Origin: Anodontia alba
Taxonomy: Eukaryota > Mollusca > Bivalvia > Lucinida > Lucinidae
DNA length: 64,000 bases
NCBI GenBank assembly: GCA_964016985.1
Contig: OZ024830.1
Span: 61,024,550 to 61,088,549 of the forward strand
Direction of reading: 5' to 3'
In this document: in pieces, positions 1 through 11,599 of the stretch
Numbering within the stretch: the first letter of the stretch is position 1
Layout of the letters: every line of letters begins with the position of its first letter
Position numbers and translations under genes: made by a program
The notes under the pieces: generated by a model
Seen by the model: the letters and a program-made list of their open reading frames with translations, nothing else
What the model was told of the DNA's origin: nothing
The model's database searches: none

Positions 1-85
1 GCCTTGCCCAACTGTAAGCCAATCTCAGCTGGACGCCCTGGTGAAATAAGATACATGACACCTTTGCCTCACCAAACTACCCCCT
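1..85 (+). repeat. SINE-like family A, 3' part only
   Basis: Matches the last ~85 bases of the ~290-base family A copies (GCCTTGCCCAACTGTAAGCC to the CACC-rich end). The copy starts before the window. Confidence 0.75.
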
Positions 86-644
86 CCATGGAAGTTATAT
101 GGCCTAGAGGGGATTCTAACTTGTGACTGAATACTGCTAATGTCAAGGTTAGGCAGTAAATTCCACCCCTGGTATTTACTGGTGGTATTTACTGGTGGTA
201 TTTACCAGTATTTACCTGTCTGGAAAATACTCCTAAAGTGGCAAATACTGGTCAATTGAACTTTCTCAGCTTGAAATAACTACAGAAATCTTAAATGACT
301 TAAAGATGTTTAGCTATTTTTATATAAGGCTGTCATCATAAAGAATAAAATATCTCACAATTTAAGTACATTGTATGTTCTTAAAAAGAAATTTATTTTA
401 AAAGTTAATTAATGGCTAAAATTTGAATTTTTTTTTTTTTTCAAAAAAAAAAAAAAAAAAAAAATTTGGTATCTTGAATTAGAAAGAAAATCATCTTTAT
501 TATTTGGACTTAAACTCGATAGCATAAAAATACAGGTGAAAAAAATACAGGTAAAAATTCACCTGTGCAACTGGCCTTTGACACCTAATAGCAAGACCAT
601 ATAGTCTAAATTGTTAAAACAACAAGTATCAAGAAAGTGTTTTT
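86..644. other. AT-rich intron stretch with simple repeats
   Basis: No gene seen. Holds a short GGTATTTACT repeat at about 168-215 and a poly-T then poly-A run at 429-464. Confidence 0.5.
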
Positions 645-922
645 CATTACGAAAACACGCCTATTCAAATATATAGAAAATTTCTCCTCCAAAAATTTTT
701 AATTTTCATATAAAAAACTGTGATATTTTTCATATTTCTGCTCAAACCATAGATTGTAGATACTCGTTAGAACTGCCTCAGCAAGACTGTTCTAATGAGT
801 ACCCACAATCTATGTTTTGAGCAGAAATAAGAAAAATAACTTATACCCCTGCAAACCCCAGTTTTACTATATAAAAGTGGGGGTTAAGGGGGTCAAAATT
901 ATATAGGCATGTTTTCGTGATG
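645..922. mobile_element. MITE family B, copy 1
   Basis: About 278 bases with terminal inverted repeats CATTACGAAAACACGCCTAT / ATAGGCATGTTTTCGTGATG and a central hairpin (GTAGATACTCGTTAGAAC against GTTCTAATGAGTACCCAC). Same layout at 13018-13293 and 30338-30615. Confidence 0.8.
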
Positions 923-1376
923 TCAAGGGGCACAATTAAGAAAGCAAGGGGCAAGGACAGAAATGATAAAATAACATAAATGATTTCCTGTTTTATATAA
1001 ATAAATAGGCTATTAAATAAATGTTATTAAGTATAAATATCAGATCAGTTGACAAGTGCAATTGAAATTACACTTATGATGCTGACTGTAGGTTACATGA
1101 ATGTATAAATTCCACAGTGGTCAATTCAGTAGACTAATATTTACCAGTACTTTCCAGTATTTGCTGATATTTACATGTATCTAATAGTTAATTAAATTTA
1201 AGCTATTAAATAAGTTGATATTTGTGGTAAACTTTAGTATAAATATTAATCAGTTGACAAGTATAACTGAAATTACCCCTATGAATGTTGAGTGTAGGTT
1301 ATTGTATAAATTCCAGGGTGGTCAATTCAGTTGACTAATAGCCGTATTTTCCAGTATTGCTGGTATTTACATGTAT

Positions 1377-3140
1377 CGTATTTACCATATATTTTCGGAC
1401 ACGTTAAAATAATTATTTTATTTTTTGTCCGAATATTTAGGAAAATATAATTTTCAAAAAAAATGCCGTGTCCGAAAATTAAAGAAAATACCCGAAAAAT
1501 TCCGATAAAAATGAAGATTTTAAGGTCTGTCACGCAGGTAGATCGGTGGTTTGTAGTACCCGAGTTTTTAATACTGACTATTAAGGACCGTTTTTTGCTT
1601 GATAAATACGAAAAATTAAACCACTGTTTCTTTTCAACTGATCATCGCATCGTCGGTCGGACAGGGCGCCATTTGTAAATAAACTGAGTCACATGACCCC
1701 TCCTGTTGTTGAGAAAAATCCTGCCGGTAATTGGCACACCTCAAAGATGGACTACCGGTAGGTGTAAAGGGCTAAGTTCGTTGCGCAGAATCATAGCAGA
1801 TGGCAGATATCTGATTAGGATCTATTCTGTTTGCCGATAATCGTTTCTGTAAGTGGATGAAACGGTTACTTAAGTTTTTTTTGTTTTGTTTTCGGTAACG
1901 GATTAGGTATGTAACCACTTCTACAGCAACATTGTGAAAACCAGCTTTTATGGCGACACTGGTAGAATGATTGTCTTTTTTTTACGAAGTTAAGCAATGG
2001 AGATCGCGGTTAGTCTCTGGATGGGTGACCGCGGTGCTTGAATTCATAGAAGATCCGGTTTCGCGCTACATTTTTTTTTTTTTTTTTTTCCGTTCCTAAA
2101 GCCATGAAAGATAGTAATGTATTTCATAGGAAAATGAAGTTACCATACCGACTCGTCATTATTTGCAGCTATGCAAAGGCTGAGCAGGTTTTCAACGAGG
2201 TTGCTCAATCGCCCTGAGCAGACGATCATAAAATTGCGTAATATTAATGCACAGACAAAAGGTCGCTAATTGCCTATTTAATAGGTGTGCTTGTCTTAAT
2301 AAGTATTAATGGAAATTAATTTTACAAGCTTCACTGCTTTGATCGTCACTATGATCGTTTTTATCTTGGTTATAAGGGAATGCCCATAATGAAAATTATA
2401 TAATGACGTCTTTTTACTGGACACGCCGACACACCATGTAGAGGAAACGTAACCTCGGGTGTCGTAAAGTTTGCATGTGACTAACACACGGTATCGAGAC
2501 TAACACGTGGTATCGAACCACGTGGTAATATGACGGTTTTTAAAAGATAACAATAAATAGTGTTACCGAGAAATAGACAGGTGCTATAATATCTCCTCGT
2601 TGAAAAACATTGAAAAGTGATGAGATTTTGGTATGTTCCACGGCCTTCATTATTTTTATTATTATTTTCTCTTTTTTTTTCTTGCCTATTTTTAGCTGTG
2701 TATTGGTAGATCAGTCCATTTGGACGAGGGGCGATTTCATCGTCTTCGAATGTATAGTAAGGGGCATGCGCAGTTTATAAGCTCGGCAATTTGAATAAAC
2801 AAATAAAAGTAGTTTTTTCCTGAATGAAAACAGCCCTGACGGAAAATAATTTTTAACTGAGTTAATTTTTTAGACTCTACTACTTCCTTCTTACCTGTTA
2901 GAAAATGGCTTCGTCTGTCAAAACAGCCGTGAAAATGATAGCGACGCTGCGGGTTTGGTGTTGGATTTCATTGAAAATTCGGCTTTGTCCAGAGGCATTT
3001 TTGTGTCCGAAATTAGGAAATTGTCTATTTCAAATTCAGGGGGTGTCCGAACTGTTATGGTGCATTAAATTATCATATATTGCAGAAAATAGGTGGTGTC
3101 CAAACATTAATGGTGTCCGAAAATATATGGTAAATACGGT
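1377..3140. mobile_element. 1.76 kb TIR element with 6-base target duplication
   Basis: The 26-base inverted repeat at 1377-1402 is matched exactly by 3113-3138 (it starts CGTATTTACCATATATTTTC). ATGTAT lies on both sides (1371-1376, 3141-3146), while the empty site in the neighbouring satellite unit has ATGTAT once. Many subterminal TGTCCGAA motifs occur inside both ends, as expected of transposase binding sites. No transposase ORF is seen, so it is non-autonomous. Its termini resemble MITE family J. Confidence 0.82.
1983..2080 (+). repeat. 5S rRNA-like segment inside the TIR element
   Basis: ACGAAGTTAAGCAATGGAGA and TCTGGATGGGTGACCGCGGT match the 5S rRNA box A and box C regions. The flanks do not fold as 5S and a T-run follows at about 2070-2090, so this is a 5S-derived SINE head or pseudogene, not a working 5S gene. 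Confidence 0.65.
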
Positions 3141-3330
3141 ATGTATCTAATAGTTTATTCAAGTTAAGCTATTTAATAAGTTGATACTTGTGTTAAACTT
3201 CAGTATAAATATTAATCAGTTGACTTGTATAATTGAAAATACCCCTACGGATGCCGAGTGTAGGTTGTTGTATAAATTCCAGGGTGGTCAATTCAACCAA
3301 CCAGTATTTGCCAGTATTTCCCAGTATTTG

Positions 3331-3710
3331 TTGGCATTTACCAGTAAATACTGCTGGCATGGAAAATACCCATATTTGCCGGCATTTTGCTAGTCTTGCT
3401 GAATGTGCTTAGCAGCTATGCAGCCCTGCAGGAATTAAGCTCATATGTATTATGTGCCCTAGCTAAGTTCTTACAATATACAGATAAAGATACACATCCC
3501 TTATTTGAACTACATTCGGTTGAACTTGTACTTAGTTTTGACTCTATCTTATAAACAGCAGCACTATAAAACAAGATAGCGAGTCAAGATGCACAACCAG
3601 GAAGCATGGTCACAAAACATATACTGCTAACAAATATACTGCTAACACATATACTGCTAACACATATAAGCATTTAACTGTTTGGCCTAAGTAATTCTAA
3701 GATGAGAATG
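3331..3710. other. No feature recognised
   Basis: AT-rich sequence; the only pattern is three short repeats of ACATATACTGCTAAC at about 3617-3665. Confidence 0.4.
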
Positions 3711-3906
3711 GTAAATGTCCTAAAATTTTAACACTTTGGTCAAAGTTTTGCTTTTAATGCTGCAATTTCCTAAAATACTTAGTTGAATGGCAAACAGTGT
3801 AGACCCTGATCAGAGTGCTCCTTCAGGAGCAGTCTGATCTGGGTCTGTACTGTTTTCATATGTGATTTTGTCAGAGACTTTGGTGTACAAAATTTTAGGA
3901 CATTTA
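3711..3906. mobile_element. MITE family C, copy 1
   Basis: Inverted ends GTAAATGTCCTAAAATTTTA / AAAATTTTAGGACATTTA, with the shared core hairpin (GCAAACAGTGTAGACCCTGA to GATCTGGGTCTGTACTGTTT). Confidence 0.78.
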
Positions 3907-4167
3907 TTGTACTATGTTTAGGCGATAATAAATAATGTCTGGAGTAGATTTAAATTAATTTTTATTCCCACCCTTTTTGAAAAAGCTTACATGCCCGTCC
4001 ATCACGCTATCTCCTCCTAAACCACTGGGTGGAATTTAACCTAACTTGCTACATGGCTTGTGGTAAAAGCACTGGGATATGTGATGGTGTGCCATTGACT
4101 GCACAATTAATCTAGTTCAAATTACATAAACTGACATGAAATCTCCAGATCCCACACCTTATTTCAT

Positions 4168-4444
4168 TGATTGTGTTGGGTTTAACAACATGTCAACCCT
4201 TGTGGGTCATTTTGTGTTGTCTCCTAGAGAAAGGGAGAAAAGAGATAGTTGAGGAAATAAAATAGAGGGACAGAGAAGAAAGAAGAAAATGAATGAAAGT
4301 GAAGAAACAGAAGAAATAAAAACATCCCTCCTCTACCCTTACCTGCTACAAGGACACCAGGCCTTGCCCAGCTGTAAACCAACATCAGTTGGACGCCCCA
4401 GTTATGTAAGTTACACGACACCTTCGCCACACCCAACCACCCCC
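4168..4444 (+). mobile_element. SINE-like family A, full copy
   Basis: About 280 bases from TGATTGTGTTGGGTTTAAC to CACCCAACCACCCC, with the purine-rich middle (GAGAAAGGGAGAAAAGAGAT) typical of the family. No tRNA-like head is visible. Confidence 0.78.
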
Positions 4445-4517
4445 TTTCTCCAATAAAACATGCAATATGTGATTATATTCACCTCAAATTACATTAATTT
4501 GTTTTATCTGGGTTGTT

Positions 4518-5049
4518 CTTACGACACGAAAGCCGTAACAAAGGAATGAAGCATAGCTGAAAAAATATTCCGTCTTTCCTGGGAATCGAACCCGGTCCTC
4601 CCGATTAAAAATCCAATGCTCTAACCACTGAGCCAAAGAGTCGACTCCCTGACGCAGTTGTCAGAGATTGTATATATACTTAGAAGCTATGCGTAATCTG
4701 CCAAGGCAGATAATCGAAGGTAGGAGTGCTAGGCCGTAACACTCCCCCTCTTCAAGGAAGTCATCATTTATGATGACGTGAAGCCATTTTCGGCGTATAA
4801 AGTCCAATCCCGGACGAGCCCCCATCTTACGACACGAAAGCCGTAACGAAGGAATGAAGCATAGCTGAAAAAATATTCCGTCTTTCCTGGGAATCGAACC
4901 CGGTCCTCCCGATTAAAAATCCAATGCTCTAACCACTGAGCCAAAGAGTCGACTCCCTGACGCAGTTGTCAGAGATTGTATATATACTTAGAAGCTATGC
5001 GTAATCTGCCAAGGCAGATAATCGAAGGTAGGAGTGCTAGGCCGTAACA
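4518..5049 (-). mobile_element. Two direct copies of a tRNA-headed SINE
   Basis: Near-identical copies at 4518-4740 and 4826-5049, separated by ~85 bases. On the minus strand each has a tRNA-like head (4571-4648, 4879-4956) with box A TGGCTCAGTGGTTAGAGC and box B GGGTTCGATTCC. The arms do not form a sound tRNA and copies recur near 52600-53000, so they are SINEs, not tRNA genes. Confidence 0.78.
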
Positions 5050-5158
5050 GTTGTAAGCTTTTCAGTCATATTGCGACTGTGTATGGATGTGGCAGGGAGC
5101 TCACTGCCTTAGAGTGCTGCCTTACTGAAATATCATCCCATGGTATATTAAAAAGTCT

Positions 5159-5704
5159 GGGCCCAGTTGTTCAAAGCTAACGACGTCGTTAGTTAACGAT
5201 TCGTTAAAATTTACATCGAGTGATACGCAAATATGCTGAAATTTTTTGCTGAAAAAATGTGAGTAGCTTTTGCAGTGCAAAAGCTACTCACATTTTTTCA
5301 ACAAAAAATATCAGAAAATTGTATATTGAATCCACTAAAACAGTTAACGAAATGACCCATAACGAGCTCGTTAAGTTGATTGATTGTGTTGGGGTTTAAC
5401 GACACGTCAACCCTTGAAGGTCATTTTGTGTCGTCTCCCAGAGAAAGGGAGAAAAGAGATAGAAGAGAGAGTAGAGGAGATGAAAGAGTGGGACAGGGAA
5501 GAAAGAGGAACAGGAATGAAAGTGAAGAAACAGAAGAACTAAAAACATTCCCCCTCTACCCTTACCCACTACAAGGATAGCAGGCCTTGCCCAACTGTAA
5601 GCCAATATCAGTTGGACGCCCCAATGATGTAAGATACACAGCACCTTCGCACCACCCGACCACCCCAGCTCGTTAAGCTAACGACGCTTTGAACAACTAG
5701 GCCC
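5159..5704. mobile_element. MITE family D, split by a family A SINE
   Basis: Ends GCCCAGTTGTTCAAAGCTAA / AGCTAACGACGCTTTGAACA; central hairpin GTGAGTAGCTTTTGCAGTGC and its complement. Intact copies at 27832-28065 and 42075-42320 lack the inserted block 5376-5666. Confidence 0.85.
5376..5666 (+). mobile_element. SINE-like family A inserted in MITE D with 11-base duplication
   Basis: AGCTCGTTAAG flanks it on both sides (5365-5375, 5667-5677), while an empty MITE D has it once. A target duplication of this length points to LINE-driven retroposition. Confidence 0.85.
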
Positions 5705-5705
5705 A

Positions 5706-5890
5706 GGTGATTCTGACATTTGGCTGACCAGTTTTGATTCCTAGCTCTGCTGTCTTAATGCTGATGCCAAATGATTTAGCCGCTACTACCATTCTGGAGG
5801 TTTTGGTATGACTCGGGCAATGATCGAACCCAGAACCTCCAGAACACAAAGCAGATGCTCTACTAACTGAGTCACTGTGCAAGTACATGT
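5706..5890 (-). mobile_element. tRNA-headed SINE, second type
   Basis: The minus-strand head at about 5811-5883 has TGACTCAGTTAGTAGAGC (box A) and GGGTTCGATCATT (weak box B). The body then runs to 5706. Confidence 0.6.
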
Positions 5891-6189
5891 ACCTCAAATT
5901 AGAACAAATAAATTCATGGCTCTAGATAAGAGTGGGTATTCAAATAGTATTTCATATTTTTCCAAGAAAACATATGTTGTTGATAATCAATAAAAGCGCC
6001 TCACTGAAGCACTTCCATTGAGTACCACAAAATACGTTTTCATGGTGAAATATCAGTACATTATGATTGAAAAGAGTGCCATATCTAAAACTATGACTAG
6101 GTTTTCATAGCTCTAGACAAAAAGGTTATTCAAATATATTTCCTACTTCTATACAAGACATTAGCTAGAGCAAGTCCTTTGCTCACCAT

Positions 6190-6340
6190 TGCATATCCCC
6201 AGGCTTGTGCCATCACATATCCCCAGGCTTGTGCCATCACATATCCCCAGGCTTGCTCACCATCACATATCCCCAGGCTTGTGCCATCACATATCCCCAG
6301 GCTTGTGCCATCACATATCCCCAGGCTTGCTCCATCACAT
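6190..6340. repeat. 24-bp minisatellite
   Basis: About six units of CATATCCCCAGGCTTGTGCC plus ATCA, two of them altered to GCTTGCTC. Confidence 0.85.
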
Positions 6341-6349
6341 CTCCATGCA

Positions 6350-7080
6350 CATCAAAATTCTAAATGTGCTCCTACAGTCCTCATCCGTAGGGCTATTACC
6401 TGTGACAGTTTCAAGGTTCTAGCTGAAAAAGCCTGAGGGGAGTTGTGTGACAATCAAAAAAAGGACCCAAAATCCTCTTTTTGACCTCTAGTGACCCCCA
6501 GACATGACCCTGGTCAAAATTTTTGCACCACTGTATTCTATTCTTCATTACCATCGATTTGATATGCAACATGACTATGTTTGAACAAAATGGATTTTGG
6601 ACCCTTCAGGGCCACACCCCCTGGCCCTGTTCCCAGGGGCTACATCAGAATTCCAAATATGTTCCTTGAGTCCTCATCTACAGGCCAGCCTAAGAGGAGT
6701 TGTGTGAAAATAAAAAAAAGGACCCAAATTCCTACTTTTTGACCCCTAGTGACCCCTAGACATGCCCCTGGGGCCAAATTTTGCCCCACTGTATTCTACT
6801 CTTCATTACTTTCGATTTGATATGCAACATGACTATGTTTACACAAAATGGATTTTGGACCCTTCGGGGCCACACCCCTGGCCCTGCCCCAAGGGGTTCA
6901 TCAAAATGTGTTCCTCATGTACATCAAAATGTATCCGAATGTGTTCCTCTAGTCCTCATCCATAGGGCTATCACGTGTGAAAGTTTTGAGATTCTAGCTT
7001 AATGGTCTAGGAGCAATGGTGTGACATTACAGACGGGCGGACGGAGGTATAACAATATCCCCGCTTTTTCTTCTAAAAGC
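6350..7080. repeat. ~257-bp tandem duplication
   Basis: GAGTTGTGTGA, AAAAAAAGGACCCAAA, GATATGCAACATGACTATGT and TGGATTTTGGACCCTTC recur at an offset of about 257. It ends in GACGGGCGGACGG, a motif often found at the edges of repeats in this window. Confidence 0.75.
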
Positions 7081-7240
7081 CTGGGGATAACTATGGATAC
7101 TCATAAGAAGCACCCCACTGAGATGCTTTTAATGAATTCCAACAACATACATGTATTTTTCTTGCAGAAACGAATGAAAGTCTGGAAAAAAACTTATCTG
7201 GAGTTTATGTAGTTTGGAAATTTTGTTTGACAGTCCAATC

Positions 7241-7490
7241 TGACATAGCTACAGATAAGAAGGGTATGCAGATATTTGTCTTATTTCTCCACAAAAACAT
7301 ATGTTGCAGGTACTCATTCAAAGTGCCTCAGGGAGGCACTTCTGATGAGTACCTACAACATATTTTTGTGCTGAGGCACATCTAATAACACCCACAACAT
7401 AAAAGTATTGAGAAATAAGAAAAAGATCAAGTTTTTTTTTGTTGTCATGATTGTTGAAAAAAGCTCGTTATCTGGAGCTATGTAAAGTCA
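7241..7490. mobile_element. MITE family E next to the gene 2 splice donor
   Basis: Ends TGACATAGCTACAGATAA / TTATCTGGAGCTATGTAAAG. Core hairpin: AGTGCCTCAGGGAGGCACTT. It stops about 14 bases from the donor at 7504. Confidence 0.72.
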
Positions 7491-7504
7491 GATATAGTGC
7501 TTAC

Positions 7505-8355
7505 CTTCTGTTAGTAATAATAGGATTGAAAGCCTCCAAAACTTTGCGGGCAGTATCGTGTACAGCGAAAAGTAGCACCACCCTTGTTTTAGGATTTTCA
7601 TTCACCTTGTTCACTGTCTCTTGTAAATTCTCTTTGTTGATGGCATTCATTGCCACAATGCATATGCCCCTTGCTTCAGCCTCCATTTTGAATGCATGGA
7701 AAATACCCTTGCCATAGGCAGTATCCTCGTAAATTGCCTGAACATATCTATAACGCTGGTCCAGGAACTTGGCCATGACCTCAGCCTCAACTGATGATGC
7801 AGGAACAGTCCTGAGGAAATACTGATACATGTTGTTGCTGAGTTCTGGGGCTGTAGCGGAGTGAGCCACTTGTGTACGTTGCATCTCCTGGAGAAGATTA
7901 ACCACTTCAAGTGCTTCCGTTGATGTGTCGGGGCCAACAAATGCTATCGTGTTGCGCGGACTTACATTTGGTAATTGCTGTCTGCAGGTATCAAAACTGT
8001 ACAAATTTTCTATCGTTCTCTCTGGGCGTGAACAGGAATCAAGAGCAAACCCTCCAACAGAGACTGGGTTAGTAGCTGAAGTCAGACCCTCCCTCACTTG
8101 GTATTTTCTGATGGCCCAAAAAAAGGCTTCAGCATTTAACAATCCTCTAAGGCGAATAGACCCACAGTCGTACGGGTCTTCTCCCCTATTATGCATGCCA
8201 AACATGCCTCCGATATAATAGTGGTCAGTTGCACCTGTCTGTGTTGCCGGTAGGAGAGGTATATTATCTGCTGTACAACCATTTGCCACACAAACGTCCT
8301 GTCCTCTAACTGTCTGAACTAGGCCTACAATGACCATCCACTGTAAAACAGCCAT
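7505..8355 (-). CDS. Gene 2: class C GPCR, first coding exon (signal peptide and half a Venus-flytrap domain)
   Basis: The exon starts right at an ATG that follows an acceptor (TTTTTAAATTGCAG), so a non-coding exon is expected upstream. It ends AACAGAAG before GTAAGC (phase 2), after 283 codons. Residues 1-18 (MAVLQWMVIVGLVQTVRG) are a signal peptide. Then come YYIGGMFGMHNRGEDPYDCG, VGGFALDSCSRPERTIENLY (matching LGGVALDTCSDPSR in gene 1), AFVGPDTSTEALEVV, QVAHSATAPELSNN, YQYFLRTVPAS and AIYEDTAYGKG. These are the mGluR lobe-1 blocks: the SAT and the Tyr of x-x-YG-x are kept, while Asp208 appears to be Ala or Ser. The first gene-1 exon seen here begins just where this one stops, so the two are tandem paralogs. 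The rest lies beyond base 1. It is not known whether gene 2 also has two flytraps. Confidence 0.88.
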
Positions 8356-8511
8356 CTGCAATTTAAAAATAAAATCAATTTATTCTTTATCTTTTTCAAT
8401 TTAAATCAACCTTATATCTTTTTAAAAAATACTCTGTATGCTGGGAAAAAGTTTTGGCAGATAACATTTTGAAATATATTTCTTGATTTTCCCTGAATAT
8501 ATAGAGGATAT

Positions 8512-9060
8512 TTACTCTTTTGCTATGAATACCAAAAATATTTTCATCGAGTGTAATAAAACATCAGTAGTTTCATGAGTGCGAAGCACGAGTGAAAATA
8601 TAAATGTTTTCATTACACGAGAAGAAAATTTTTTTGGTGTTCACTGAAAAAGAGTAAATTTTCTTTTTATTTTATTGTTTACACGTCAATGTGCGTTTCT
8701 GACATCATAAATAACGTCACCAAACATAACAAGAATGTCATGGCGTCGATGCTCAGTGATTAACATGTGAACCGCTGGAGAGACAAAAACAAAAAGTTTC
8801 GGCGAATCAAAATAATTTTGATACCAAAATGTTCCTTACATTCTAACTAAGAAAATGCATACCAACACTTGATAGTTTAGTTCAGAAACAAAGAAGTTAG
8901 AGGTGTTCAAAAATCTGAAGTGGAGGTAACATCCACTTCTGAAACAGTGAAGAAAACCGAAGACGTCCAAAGCGAGGAGTGAAAATATAAATCGTATCAG
9001 TCACTAGTGAAATGATACGATATCAGTTCACTAGTGATTGATACCACTTTTATTTTCATC
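8512..9060. repeat. Fold-back repeats upstream of the gene 2 exon
   Basis: TTTACTCTTTTGCTATGAAT at 8512 is mirrored near 8656. A second stem, TCACTAGTGAAATGATACGA and its complement, lies at about 9000-9045. No coding potential. Confidence 0.65.
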
Positions 9061-9069
9061 AAATATACA

Positions 9070-9555
9070 CTGATTTCACCGCTAACAATAAAATAAAAGC
9101 TTTCATTTCATGCAAACCATCTCCATGAAAACATGAATTGATTGTGTTGGGGTTTAATGACACATCAACCTCTGAGGGTCATTTTGTGTCATCTCCAAGA
9201 GAAAGGGAGAAGAGAGACAGAAGAGATAGCAGACGAGATGAAAAAGAGGGACACGGAGAAAGAGGAAAATGAATAAAAGTGAAGAAACAGAAGAAATAAA
9301 AACATTCCCTCTCTAACCCACCTGCTGCAAGGGTAGCAGGCATTGCCCAACTGGAAGCCAAGATCAGTTGGATGCCCTGGTGATACAAGATTCATGACAC
9401 CTTTGCCTCACTCAACCACCCTGACAAAGTTTTTATATTCCATGCAAATTGTCTCCTAAACAGACAATTTGCATAAAATCTCAGCGCCTATTTTCTGGGA
9501 AAAATATTTCAAAATGCTGTCTGCTGAAAAGTTTACCCAGCATGCTAAGCATTAA
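9070..9555. mobile_element. MITE family F, split by family A SINE (9138-9422)
   Basis: The left part has TTCATGCAAACCATCTCCAT. The right part has TGCAAATTGTCTCCTAAACA then GTTTACCCAGCATGCTAAGC, the family F end. The SINE between them runs from TTGATTGTGTTGGGG to CAACCACC. Confidence 0.72.
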
Positions 9556-9775
9556 CCCACTGAAGACTGGAGATGTCTAAAAGGGTAACTGGCAAACAGT
9601 GCAGACCCAGATCAGATGCCCCAGAATGGGGTGCCTGATCAAGGTCTCTGCTGTCTGCAAATAGTTCAACTATTTTTCTGAAGGAATACCTACATCATAT
9701 AGCCTGACATACCTAAAATCGAAAATTGACTCTTCCAATATATAGCGTGGGAGAGTTTATTCAGTCTTTAATAGG
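9552..9775. mobile_element. MITE family G, copy 1 (diverged)
   Basis: TTAACCCACTGAAGACT ... AATAGGTTAATTAA with the core hairpin GGCAAACAGTGCAGACCCAG. Better copies at 42819-43067 and 44202-44415. Confidence 0.6.
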
Positions 9776-10081
9776 TTAATTAATTTCAAACACTGCCTCT
9801 CTAAACCTCAGAGTGTCAGAATCCCAGAAAAACTGGTTATTTGGTGATATTAAACATATGAACAGTTTATGTTAATCATAAAACTCATGTTCTTGAATAT
9901 CAGCAGAATTGTCTGTATGAGACAATTAGGCTGTTAATGCAAGTAAAACTAAGGTTGGATGAATGTTTATAAACAGCAATAAAATAGCACGTTTTAAGAA
10001 ATGACTAGCTATCATTAGTACATGTACATGACTGTTGTCATTATCTGAAAAGTGCACTTGGTTGTCAACCATTGCAGGGAT

Positions 10082-10440
10082 TTACACCTGTGGACACAAA
10101 ACTGTACAAATTTTGATGGGCTTCATTTAATTTTGATATGACACATATCCTAACATCCTGTCAGTCAAATGCTAGCCAGGTATAAATGCAAAACATAAGA
10201 AGTTGTCCATTGCACGGCAGAGCGTGCCTTGCATCACCAGATTAAAGTACATCTCAACTGCCAAGAACATACATCAGACCTAAAATAGAATAAGTACTTG
10301 TCAAAATGAATACCATCAATCAATGTAAATTGTTAGAATTATCCATGAATGACATTTGACTGTCAAACAAACATGAAGCAAACAGATTCATTGAAAGTTA
10401 CTTCATCAGAGTTTGCACAGTTTTGTGTCCACAGGTGTAA
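10082..10440. mobile_element. MITE with TTACACCTGTGGACACAAAA ends
   Basis: About 24-base inverted repeats at 10082 and 10414-10440 (TTTTGTGTCCACAGGTGTAA). No ORF inside; single copy in the window. Confidence 0.75.
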
Positions 10441-10559
10441 TAGAAAATCTGCAGGATTTCTAATATTCCAAAATTCCCATTAGTGTACAGCAAAACCGCT
10501 TTTGTTCTGGACATTTTTTAATGAATTTAGAAAGTTATTAGAAAAGTAGATGCTCATGA

Positions 10560-10976
10560 TGTATTAATTATTTTCCCCCAGATCTGCATGAAATGTCAAA
10601 CCCTATTTGCTGGGAAAAGAATAAGAAAAAAATATTTCAAAATGTTTCTAATGAAACTTTTATCAATATTTCAAAATGTTTCTGGTGAAAGTTTTATCAT
10701 ACATTTGTATTTTAACAAAATAATGTTAAGATGCAGTGTCAGTTACCTAGCATGCTAATACCTTAACCCTGGTCCTGCTGAACCAGGATATACCCTGCCT
10801 TTGCAAACAGTGTAGATCCAGATCAGTTGGCTTCTGAAGTAGCCAACTGATCTGGATCTGCACTGTTTGCTATTAAGTATGTGAATTTATAGCAACAATG
10901 TGGACCAAATAATTTGATTGGCTGAAAATTAGAAGTGGGCATGGCATCTTGATTTATTAAACAGGACTAGGGTTAA
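10560..10976. mobile_element. Family F remnant followed by MITE family H
   Basis: 10560-10760 is a diverged F copy. H spans 10763-10976: AACCCTGGTCCTGCTGAACC ... AAACAGGACTAGGGTTAA, with the core hairpin TAGATCCAGATCAGTTGGCT and its complement. Confidence 0.72.
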
Positions 10977-11599
10977 CAAAATCATGCCAAAGCACTGTGT
11001 GACACACTGCCACTGACATACATGTATGTTGAAATGTTTAAATAGATGTTAGGATGCATATTTATTTAATACATTGTGACTATTTCATTTGACTTGGATT
11101 AAAGAAACTTACCTTATTGCAAGGAAACCACTTGCTATCATTTATCAAGGTCTATAACTCTTGTCAAAATCAAAACAAATTCCAGTTTTGAACTGATCAC
11201 AAAGCCAACACATGAATTTCATTTAAACTGGATGACAGACACACACAAGTTAAGGCCTGGAAACCAATTTCTAAAGTTTACCAGGGGCCATACCTCTGTA
11301 AATAGTCAGATTTGCTCATTAACAATCCCACAGGAAATCTTCTCAACACCAAAGCACATATAAAGTTTCAACAGACTAAAGGTTTCGGTTTGTAATCTAA
11401 GACAATAACAACTGGTTATTAATTATTAATGAAATGACCTTCTTTTCTGATGGTGGTAGTATGGCTCTTTCAACAATTGTTTTTTATGGCTCTACCAACA
11501 ATGCTTTGGTCATATTGAGCAAGTGACATACATGTACCCATTTACATACATTTATCTTAGCTCCAGATTGAGCAACAATAACATGACATTGAGGTTACA
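10977..11599. other. No feature recognised
   Basis: AT-rich intergenic DNA without a gene, hairpin or clear repeat. Confidence 0.4.

Larger units (their letters stand above)
1005..3330. repeat. ~180-bp satellite, three units, split by a transposon
   Basis: Units at about 1005-1175, 1176-1376 and 3141-3330 share TATAAATATNANTCAGTTGA, TAAATTCCANNGTGGTCAAT and runs of CCAGTATTT. The third unit is separated by the element at 1377-3140. Confidence 0.75.

Noticed and set aside
1983..2033. 5S rRNA gene
   Set aside because: Only the internal promoter core matches; the 5' and 3' halves needed for the 5S fold are missing.
1463..3150. Short ORFs inside the 1.76 kb TIR element as a transposase
   Set aside because: None exceeds about 80 residues or shows a DDE or HTH motif; the element looks non-autonomous.
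4571..4956. Two apparent tRNA genes on the minus strand
   Set aside because: Box A and box B are good, but the anticodon and acceptor stems do not pair well and the same unit recurs with SINE bodies; they are SINE heads.
6179..6436. ORF of YPQACAIT repeats
   Set aside because: Open in several frames only because the 24-bp unit has no stops; minisatellite.
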